NCBI GenBank assembly: GCA_039587535.1
Contig: JBDHIF010000065.1
Coordinates: 1 to 11,847, forward strand
Direction of reading: 5' to 3'
Length of the DNA stretch: 11,847 nt
Source: JAWLHJ01 sp039587535
Lineage (GTDB): Bacteria > Gemmatimonadota > Gemmatimonadetes > Longimicrobiales > Gaopeijiaceae
A program made the position numbers and the translations under genes. Position 1 is the stretch's first letter. Every line of letters begins with the position of its first letter. The notes under the pieces are model-generated. The model saw nothing but the letters and a program-made list of their open reading frames with translations. It did not search any database and had not been told where the DNA came from. This document shows, piece by piece, positions 7,235-11,847 of this stretch.

Positions 7235-7983
7235 ATGAAGTCGAGAGTCCATCCCACGTACAAGACCAAGTACCACGTCGGCAACTGGCCGGAGTACTAC
7301 CGTGCGCTCGTGCAACGGGGCGACATCACGCTGTGGATCTCAGCGGATGCGATTGACGCATGGAAGCCAACGGCGCCCAGAAAGCGTGGTGGCCAGCAGA
7401 AATTCTCCAACGTCGCGATCGAGACGGCCTTGACGCTTCGGCTTGTCTTCAAGTTGCCGCTTCGCCAAACAGAGGGTTTCCTGCGGTGGGTCCTATCGTG
7501 GATGGACTGCGATCTCGAAGCTCCGATCACACCACGCTCTCACGGCGTGGCCAGCACCTGGACGTCAACCTTCGTCGAGTCTCAACGGGTGCGGCCATCG
7601 ATCTCATCGTGGACAGCTCCGGACTCTCAATTGTGGGCGAAGGCGAATGGGCCGCAGCGAAACATGGAGGGAAGGGTAAGCGAGGCCGGAAGAAGCTCCA
7701 TCTCGGCGTCGACCGATCGGGCGTGATCGCGGCCGATTTCGACGGTTTGCGCTCCGACGGCGACAGGCTCCGCTCGGACTTCGACCCGTGGCTCGTGCGC
7801 CTCACGGACACGCGCAAGTACCTCGAGTTCGACCTGAATCCCACCGGCGTCTCGTCCATGAAGAACGACCTCGACTCTCTGAAGAAGTCTGCCGACAAGC
7901 TCGACGAGTACATGATCTCCTTCGTCTCCAACCTCGCCGAGCTGATCGAGTCGCTCGCCGTCCCCGTGACTGCCGGATCGTGA
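7235..7983 (+). pseudogene. IS5-family transposase N-terminal half, frameshifted and fused to an unrelated helical tail
   Basis: From ATG 7235 the frame reads YHVGNWPEYYRALVQRGDIT, then LTLRLVFKLPLRQTEGFLRW and MDCDLEAP, which is the N-terminal region of IS5-family transposases (WPEYNRALVxRGSLTLW type). A missing base near 7524 shifts the match to the next frame: SDHTTLSRRGQHLD, then LIVDSSGLSIVGEGEW (first catalytic Asp at about 7612) and RKKLHLGVDRSGVI, ending near 7730. The second Asp and the Glu are absent. The second frame runs on without a stop into about 80 residues that do not look like transposase, for example FDPWLVRLTDTRKYLEFDLN and SMKNDLDSLKKSADKLDEYM, ending at TGA 7981-7983. 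That tail is probably the 3' end of a different, truncated gene of helical character; I do not recognise its family. Confidence 0.75.
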
Positions 7984-7992
7984 CTGCCGGAT
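7967..7992 (+). repeat. Short tandem duplication, 14-base period
   Basis: TGACTGCCGGAT occurs at 7967-7978 and again at 7981-7992. The second copy supplies the TGA that ends the helical tail of the transposase fusion. With one copy removed, the frame would continue for about a dozen codons to a TAA near 8036. Confidence 0.6.
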
Positions 7993-8179
7993 TCGGACCC
8001 CATTCCGCAACCAGGCAGCACGATCGGTGGATGTAAGCCCGCTTCGATTCCCAGGGATTCTCCGCGTCAAGGCGCCAGCGTCGGCCAGCCGGAAGAGGAC
8101 CGAACGTCGGCCAGTGGGCGGAGGCCCAGACGCAGCTTCCTCCCTCCCTCCGTCGGGGACGGTCGCGGCCGATGGGAAA

Positions 8180-8470
8180 CTATCGAGACTCTTCGAGACC
8201 CTCACGGAATGCTTGCTTGGTCTCATCGACAGTCTTCTTCATGCTCTCCCACAGTTCGGCCGCACTGCTTCTCGCGGCCTCCCAGGCGCTGCCATCGGCC
8301 CCCTGTAAACGAGAGAGCAGATGTGCTGCTTCGTCTCGCTTTCGCTTGATCGTGTCAACCCTCTCAAGGGCCGCTTTCGCCTTGTGGGCCTTGGCTTCTA
8401 GTTGGTCGATCTCCTCGTTCCATTCGTCTAGCTCTTCCTTGAGAAGCTCAACGTGCTCTTGTCTGTTCAT
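8180..8470 (-). CDS. Small coiled-coil protein (sll1863-type stress-response-like)
   Basis: A 96-residue, highly charged helical protein without signal peptide or membrane segment. Residues 5-57 form a heptad-rich coiled coil (EELDEWNEEIDQLEAKAHKA, then RKRDEAAHLLSRLQ). After a short GADGS break comes an amphipathic helix with the pattern AWEAARSSAAELWESMKKTV, ending KQAFREGLEESR. This layout, an E/K-rich coil followed by a W-containing helix, is what the sll1863 family of stress-response coiled-coil proteins shows. Those are often encoded beside stress and membrane-adaptation genes, and their biochemical role is unknown. The ATG at 8470 is preceded by GCAGGGA at a slightly long spacing. It lies 92 bases downstream of the cyclase gene on the same strand and is probably the last gene of that transcription unit. 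Confidence 0.7.
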   Translation of the reverse strand: MNRQEHVELLKEELDEWNEEIDQLEAKAHKAKAALERVDTIKRKRDEAAHLLSRLQGADGSAWEAARSSAAELWESMKKTVDETKQAFREGLEESR

Positions 8471-9004
8471 CTGTTCAACATCCCTGCGGTTCGAGGCTCC
8501 ATCGCGTTCCTGATTTCATTCTTCAAGCGCTGTGTCTGACATGGAACCTTGGCCGTGGTCGTCTATCCCGGTCGCTCGAGCTCGAGCACCTGCTTGCCGT
8601 TGTCGAAGAGCGTTACGGTGCCGGATGATTCCGAGATCACGAGCGAGACAGCATCCGTCGCTCGCGTGATGGCTGCGGCGGCGGTATGTCGTGCGCCGAG
8701 GCCCTTTCGTAGGCGCAGGTTCTTGCCGGGCGCGTCCAGATACGTGCCGGCGGACTCGACGATGCCGCTCCTGTCCACAATGATGGCGCCGTCGAGCGCG
8801 CAGAATTCTCGGAGAGACTCGACGGCATCTGGATTGTGGATGCTGCGAAGACGGCGAGCATGGCCCTTGCAAGGGTTCAAGATCAGCTGCCGGAGGTGGT
8901 CCTGGAGCTGTTCGATATCTCCGAGAACAAACACGGTGCCGATGGGCTTTCCTTCCCTGCCCTCTGCAGCGAACCGAAGGGCCAGTTCCAAGAGGCGACC
9001 GAAT

Positions 9005-9021
9005 CCTGGCGTAGCCAGGGG
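9005..9021. other. Hairpin at a one-base frameshift in the cyclase gene
   Basis: CCTGGC at 9005-9010 and GCCAGG at 9014-9019 form a 6-bp stem with a 3-base loop, followed by a run of four G (9018-9021). In the minus strand the coding frame switches here from TRPNRDFPWL to TPGFGRLLELAL; adding one base restores continuity. Such hairpins favour polymerase slippage and sequencing compression. Confidence 0.65.
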
Positions 9022-9163
9022 AAGTCTCTGTTCGGTCTGGTGACGAGCAGAAGATCGAGGCGACCCGAGCCAGCGATGCCGGAGAGGCAGATCACTTGTT
9101 CCGTGAGCTCGACCGCGTCGCGCAAGATGGCGGCGTAGAGGCCGATGTTGATCTGGCTCATCC

Positions 9164-9257
9164 GCGTGAGGTTGGCCTTTGGAATCGATACGACGAGATC
9201 CATGGAGCGCGCGTGAGGTTGGCCTTTGGAATCGATACGACGAGATCCATGGAGCGC
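9164..9257. repeat. Perfect 47-bp tandem duplication inside the cyclase gene
   Basis: Two identical 47-base units lie head to tail: 9164-9210 and 9211-9257, each beginning GCGTGAGGTTGG and ending CCATGGAGCGC. Because 47 is not a multiple of three, the duplication shifts the reading frame of the minus-strand cyclase gene. Reading through it gives about 15 foreign residues and a stop at 9158. Removing one copy joins SIPKANLTR directly to MSQINIGLY in one frame. Confidence 0.97.
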
Positions 9258-9456
9258 TTGGGGAGCGACTCCGCATGCTCATTGGTCAGCCAGATGATTC
9301 GCTCCTTTGTTCGGTGGGCCTCGAACGCTTCACTGCGGCCCAGTTCATCTGCGAGCACGATAGCGGTTCGGATTCCCAACGACTGAGCGAGGGAAAATGC
9401 GTGCGCAGTGAACTGCGTGACGTCCTCTTGCTTGGTTCGTTTCCGCATCCTGTGGC

Positions 9457-9464
9457 CCCTCCTG
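9457..9464 (-). promoter_or_regulatory. Ribosome binding site of the cyclase gene
   Basis: On the minus strand AGGAGGGG precedes the ATG at 9448 at normal spacing, within the 18-base gap after the stop of the secreted-protein gene. It supports co-transcription and the chosen start. Confidence 0.6.
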
Positions 9465-9466
9465 TA

Positions 9467-9730
9467 TCAGCGGGCCGGCCGTTTCCAGAGGGTCTCGTCG
9501 ACGCGGTTCCCAGCGGCGCTCTCTCCCAGGTAGCCGACGAACTCCCAGTCTTCGCGGGCCAGTTCTTCGACTTGCCCGACCGTGACATCGACCTGGATGA
9601 GGAACTCCCAGTCTGGGGCTCTCTCGTCTTGCTGGGATTCCTGTCCCGGGGCACGGAAGGAAGCGGAGAGAGCCGCGAGAGTCAGGGCGGAAAGGGTGAG
9701 AGCGGTAGTGATGAGATGGCGCTTCTGCAT
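9467..9730 (-). CDS. Small secreted protein with two DWEF motifs (DUF4177-like pattern)
   Basis: An 87-residue protein. MQKRHLITTALTLSALTLAA and the following LSASFRA form a basic start plus a hydrophobic stretch typical of a Sec signal peptide, with no lipobox Cys; cleavage is likely near residues 22-27. The mature part is about 60 acidic residues with DWEFLIQVDV (40-49) and DWEFVGYLGE (61-70), spaced by VGQVEELARE, ending DETLWKRPAR. The W-E-F ... L ... DWEFVGY arrangement recalls small DUF4177-type domains (WEYKVV ... GWELV), so one compact domain is likely; this is a pattern resemblance only. The ATG at 9730 has AAGGAAA about eight bases upstream, which decides this start within a longer open frame. 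The gene sits 18 bases before the cyclase gene. Confidence 0.7.
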   Translation of the reverse strand: MQKRHLITTALTLSALTLAALSASFRAPGQESQQDERAPDWEFLIQVDVTVGQVEELAREDWEFVGYLGESAAGNRVDETLWKRPAR

Positions 9731-9836
9731 GAGTCGTTTCCTTCGTTCGGGGACGGTGAAGGCGAGCCGCAGTGAGTTCGAAGTTCTCGACGAGCTCCTG
9801 CAATGGTCGGTCCAGGCCGCGCGCCGGATGCACGTG

Positions 9837-10094
9837 TCATGTCGTCTCCATACCTTCCAGCGGGCCGTTCGCCTCGATAGCCTCGGCCAACCCGGAGACC
9901 TCCTCGAGCAGCACCTCCAGCGGAAGCTCCTCTCCGTCGGGGTCGAACGCGCGCCAGCACCCTCGCTCTCCGACGACGATCGCCCGCGGCTCTGCGAAGG
10001 CCTGGATGGATGGGCCACAGCATCCGCGCGAGGGTTCGATGCGGACCCGTTGGACGGGGATCAGCACCCTGCCCCGGATGCGGAGCAGGTGCAT
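9837..10094 (-). CDS. Conserved-looking hypothetical protein, 85 residues
   Basis: A small soluble protein that I do not recognise. It begins MHLLRIRGRVLIPVQRVRIE and contains GCCGPSIQAF (a Cys pair) and GERGCWRAFDPDGEELPLEV, then an acidic helical end, LEEVSGLAEAIEANG. The three cysteines could be structural or metal-binding. There is no signal peptide or membrane segment. The ATG at 10094 is preferred because GGAG lies upstream and the 22-base gap to the DUF2953 stop is normal; a GTG at 10139 in the same frame would overlap the upstream gene. It lies in the GerW/DUF2953 transcription unit, 106 bases before the secreted-protein gene. Codon use is like its neighbours. Confidence 0.6.
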   Translation of the reverse strand: MHLLRIRGRVLIPVQRVRIEPSRGCCGPSIQAFAEPRAIVVGERGCWRAFDPDGEELPLEVLLEEVSGLAEAIEANGPLEGMETT

Positions 10095-10116
10095 GACGCG
10101 CAAGGTCTCCACGCGC

Positions 10117-10698
10117 TCACTTCGTCGTGACGAGGGCACGGATCACCGGCGGGGACAAGAGGAAGGCGGAGCTCGAGAAGAGGAGCTGCAGCGGGACGAA
10201 CCTCAGCTGCGCGGCAGCCCGGAAGCGCAAGCAGACCTCGTCGAAGCTCGGCTCGAGGACGACGTCACGGCTCGAGAGCAACGAGCCGAGCGGCCCCAGG
10301 ACCGCCCACAGCCGACCGGTGTCGGCCGGATCGTCCATTCCGATGCGGGCGCGAAACCGGAGCTCCCGAAGTCGGATCGCTCGCGAGAGGCGGCGCAGGA
10401 ACACGAACGACCTGGCTCGGAGATCCGGCGACCTCCAGGCTCGCAGGACGCGGCGCGCGATTCGGGTTCCCAGCCGTCCCAGTCCACGAGTGGCGGCTGC
10501 TCTTCTCGGCCGCTCGCCTTCGCGCCTCGGGCGAGCGGGGCGCGGATGCAAAGGAAGGCGCACCAAGCCGAAGAGCCACGAGAGCCGTACGCGGGCCAGC
10601 ATCACGGGATCCCGCTCGACGGCCAGGTGGACGTGGAAGGGAGTCAGCAATAGGAGCAGCAGGAGCGCCGCACACGAGAGACCAATGGTCAGCGCCAC
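10117..10698 (-). CDS. DUF2953 family membrane-anchored protein (YtfI-like)
   Basis: A 193-residue protein with one N-terminal membrane helix (ALTIGLSCAALLLLLLLTPF, residues 2-21). A basic, Arg-rich linker (RPARPRREGERPRR) follows, then a C-terminal domain containing RARIGMDDPADTGRLWAVLG. That G-x-DDPADTG-x-L element is characteristic of DUF2953. In Bacillus, ytfI (DUF2953) sits beside ytfJ/gerW, and the same pairing is seen here. Molecular function is unknown. The start is a GTG at 10698, selected because AGGAG lies seven to eight bases upstream and overlaps the TAG stop of gerW (CTAGGAG); the frame is open further upstream but runs through the gerW coding region. This arrangement implies translational coupling with gerW. 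Confidence 0.8.
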   Translation of the reverse strand: MALTIGLSCAALLLLLLLTPFHVHLAVERDPVMLARVRLSWLFGLVRLPLHPRPARPRREGERPRRAAATRGLGRLGTRIARRVLRAWRSPDLRARSFVFLRRLSRAIRLRELRFRARIGMDDPADTGRLWAVLGPLGSLLSSRDVVLEPSFDEVCLRFRAAAQLRFVPLQLLFSSSAFLLSPPVIRALVTTK

Positions 10699-10708
10699 GT
10701 CCGGTCTC

Positions 10709-11095
10709 CTAGTTTTCTTCTTCTTCTTCTTCTTCGCCCTTCTTGTTCTTCGCTCGCGTGGTGGCGAAGACGTCGACGACTTTCTCCAGAACGGAGGTCG
10801 TGCCGCCCTTGACGGTTTCGAAGCGGACACCGTTCTTGTCGACGATGATGAGCCCCACCGGCTTGATCCCCCCGCCACCGGCGGTGCCTCCCGCCAATCC
10901 CTCGAGGTCCTTCGCGTCCTTCTTCTTGGGCGCTTTCCCCATGCCGCCACCGGCACCAAAGCCGAAGCCCAGGCTCACCAAGGGGATCAGGGTCGTCTCC
11001 CCGACCACGATGGGCTCACCGACAACGGTCTTCGTGTCGAGCAGGCGCTCGATTTCCTCGACAGCGGTCTTGAACAGCTTCTCGATTTCATCCAT
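10709..11095 (-). CDS. gerW: GerW family sporulation-type protein (YtfJ)
   Basis: A 128-residue protein of the GerW/YtfJ family. After a short helix (MDEIEKLFKTAVEEIERLLD) come VVGEPIVVGETTLIPLVSLG (24-43), a glycine run FGFGAGGGMG, a lysine patch KAPKKKD, and GGGIKPVGLIIVDKNGVRF (74-92), all hallmarks of the family. In Bacillus GerW is a forespore protein needed for normal germination. Homologues are also widespread in bacteria that do not sporulate, where the role is unknown, so the name alone does not show sporulation. The C-terminus is KNKKG followed by seven Glu and Asn, coded by a GAA repeat. Its stop TAG is part of the ribosome site of the next gene. The ATG at 11095 has only a weak upstream GAGAAG. 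Confidence 0.9.
   Translation of the reverse strand: MDEIEKLFKTAVEEIERLLDTKTVVGEPIVVGETTLIPLVSLGFGFGAGGGMGKAPKKKDAKDLEGLAGGTAGGGGIKPVGLIIVDKNGVRFETVKGGTTSVLEKVVDVFATTRAKNKKGEEEEEEEN
10713..10735. repeat. CTT/GAA triplet run coding the poly-Glu tail of GerW
   Basis: Uninterrupted CTT triplets on the plus strand (GAA on the coding strand) encode seven consecutive glutamates at the GerW C-terminus. Such runs vary in length by slippage in whole codons, leaving the frame and the downstream ribosome site intact. Confidence 0.8.
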
Positions 11096-11197
11096 CGGTC
11101 ATCTTCTCGTGGCTTTCGCCTTCCGGGCGGTGTCGTGGGAGGGAGGCTCGGGGGCCGTGTCGTCCGCGGCACCGTCACCTCCCCTCGTGTCGAGGAG

Positions 11198-11341
11198 CTA
11201 CTTCTTCGTCGGGCTCGGCGTGTGACCGGAGGGCGACTTGGGCGTCTCGCTTTGCTCCGGCTTCTTGACCTCTTCCCGCTTGGGCTCGGTCTTCTTGTCC
11301 TCGTGCTTCGTGACTTCGAGGGTCTTCTTTTCTTCTGTCAT
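11198..11341 (-). CDS. Small highly charged disordered protein, 47 residues
   Basis: Begins MTEEKKTLEVTKHEDKKTEP and ends SPSGHTPSPTKK. It is almost entirely Lys, Glu, Thr, Pro and Ser, with no hydrophobic core, so it is probably disordered. The ATG at 11341 has AGAGG upstream at about nine bases. The low hydrophobicity and AA-rich codons contrast with the very high-GC, Arg/Ala-rich random frames around it, which argues for a real gene. It is the first gene of the minus-strand set, 102 bases before gerW. I do not recognise a family. The frame is open upstream, but that part looks like random high-GC sequence. Confidence 0.55.
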   Translation of the reverse strand: MTEEKKTLEVTKHEDKKTEPKREEVKKPEQSETPKSPSGHTPSPTKK

Positions 11342-11847
11342 TGCGATATGCCTCTGTAGGGAATCGGGAGACGATGTCGCGCGGGACCGGTCTCCGGCCT
11401 GAAGCGACGCGACGAGTAGTACCGGGCAATCCTCGTGCCGCGGACGCACCCTGCCTTCGAGCCCGTGGCGCGGATCGGGCCTCTCCCACCCGGCTCCGGT
11501 CGGCACAGCACCCGCAGCGGAGCCGGCGGGGTCGAGCCGTCGGTGGATTTCCCGATGCGCGCTTCCCTCAATGCTCAGGTGCCGTAGCGCCCACGCACAC
11601 GAGTTTGCGTCAGAATGAGGTTGACCCACATCACCCTGAGGTAGCGGCCTCCGGCTCCGCCGACAGCTCGCACCAGAAACGTTGCGCAAGCGTCACCAAG
11701 GAATCCGCCACACGGGACGGAACCGAGACGGGGACCCGATCGGACTCCGCAAAGCTCCTTGCGGAGCTCTCCCCGGACCGGCTGCGGGCCCCAACGGGCA
11801 CGGGCGGAGTCGTCGAGCGGCCACCTCATGCCGGCCAGACCTAGAGA
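11342..11847. other. About 500 bases without a supportable gene; presumed upstream region of the gerW operon
   Basis: All frames here give Arg/Pro/Ala-rich products with no recognisable motif or ribosome site. Two stem-loop candidates are visible: CGGCTCC/GGAGCCG at 11491-11497 and 11519-11525 (21-base loop), and a stronger one at 11745-11766. The promoter of the minus-strand operon should lie here or just upstream of 11341, but I see no clear -35/-10 pair. Confidence 0.5.
11745..11766. other. Perfect 8-bp stem-loop
   Basis: CTCCGCAA at 11745-11752 pairs with TTGCGGAG at 11759-11766 around a 6-base loop, AGCTCC. No U-run follows on either strand, so it is not a standard intrinsic terminator. 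It could be an operator-like palindrome or part of an RNA leader about 400 bases upstream of the operon. Confidence 0.4.

Larger units (their letters stand above)
8563..9448 (-). pseudogene. Diadenylate cyclase homologue (DacZ/DisA_N type), interrupted by a 47-bp duplication and a frameshift
   Basis: When two lesions are undone the locus encodes 279 residues. The N-terminal half (about 1-125: HAFSLAQSLGIRTAIVLADE, then SIPKANLTRMSQINIGLYAA and CLSGIAGSGRLDLLLV) resembles the pyruvate-kinase-C-like domain of archaeal DacZ and its bacterial relatives. The C-terminal half is a DisA_N cyclase domain: AAEGREGKPIG and FVLGDIEQL (about 146-166), RQLILNPCKG, then DGAIIVDRSG with the DGA motif at 204-206, and GLGARHTAAAAITRATDAVS with RHT at 238-240 where DisA has RHR. 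Such domains join two ATP into cyclic di-AMP. A 47-base tandem duplication at 9164-9257 and a one-base loss near 9005-9021 break the frame. The ATG 9448 has AGGAGG upstream and follows the small secreted gene by 18 bases. The gene may be dying, or the lesions may be sequence errors. Confidence 0.8.

Noticed and set aside
1407..7730. An active composite transposon formed by the two IS5 pieces
   Set aside because: Neither half is complete, both carry frame lesions, and no terminal inverted repeats or target duplications could be seen; at most a relic arrangement.
8079..8114. Direct repeat CGTCGGCCAG at 8079-8088 and 8105-8114, as a possible array
   Set aside because: Only two 10-base copies with no regular spacing; there is no CRISPR-like array anywhere in the window.
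10709..11095. GerW as proof that the organism forms endospores
   Set aside because: GerW/YtfJ homologues are common in non-sporulating phyla, and no other sporulation gene is present in the window.
10127..11359. A 410-codon plus-strand open frame across gerW, DUF2953 and the 47-aa gene
   Set aside because: It is the complement of real genes on the minus strand; a poly-Phe run in it is just the reverse of the GAA repeat, and the rest is Arg/Ser-rich with no recognisable domain.
11400..11689. A minus-strand stretch containing LRHLSIEGSAHREIHRRL, slightly like the helix-turn-helix start of IS21 IstA transposases
   Set aside because: Similarity is limited to about 18 residues, the following sequence does not fit IstA, and there is no start signal. 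Treated as chance.
11575..11829. An 84-codon minus-strand open frame at the right end
   Set aside because: No ribosome site, no motif, composition of random high-GC sequence, and a strong stem-loop falls inside it.

Overview
The window is high-GC bacterial chromosomal DNA with bacterial gene organisation: tight operons, overlapping starts and stops, and Shine-Dalgarno sequences. Phylum cannot be assigned from sequence alone. GerW/YtfJ and DUF2953 homologues occur both in spore formers and in many non-sporulating high-GC lineages, so they do not prove sporulation. The mix of housekeeping metabolism, decayed IS5-family pieces and stress-type small genes looks like an environmental bacterium or a metagenome-assembled genome.

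Left part (1-1304): the 5' end of a minus-strand nitronate monooxygenase-like gene runs off the window. It diverges from a complete plus-strand class II glutamine amidotransferase (YafJ/EgtC type). A decayed C-terminal half of an IS5-family transposase follows (about 1407-1784).

Centre (1877-7155): a minus-strand operon zwf > pgl > gnd encodes the complete oxidative pentose phosphate branch (glucose-6-phosphate to ribulose-5-phosphate, yielding NADPH). Just upstream of zwf lies a scrap of an alpha/beta-hydrolase C-terminus. Divergent from it is a plus-strand membrane site-2 metalloprotease carrying two CBS domains. The N-terminal half of an IS5-family transposase follows (7235 to about 7730), frameshifted and fused in frame to an unrelated helical tail ending at 7983. 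The two transposase pieces are complementary, non-overlapping and in the same orientation, and they bracket the central block.

Right part (8180-11341): seven minus-strand genes probably form one transcription unit. In order of transcription they are a 47-aa charged peptide, GerW/YtfJ, a DUF2953 membrane protein, an 85-aa unknown, a small secreted protein with two DWEF motifs, a DacZ/DisA_N-type diadenylate cyclase homologue, and a 96-aa coiled-coil protein. The cyclase gene is broken as read: a perfect 47-bp tandem duplication and a separate one-base deletion at a hairpin disrupt it, and undoing both restores a 279-residue protein. The last 500 bases (11342-11847) show no gene I can support.

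The most interesting material is the putative c-di-AMP synthase within a GerW/DUF2953 operon, together with its frame-breaking duplication, and the split IS5 transposase.
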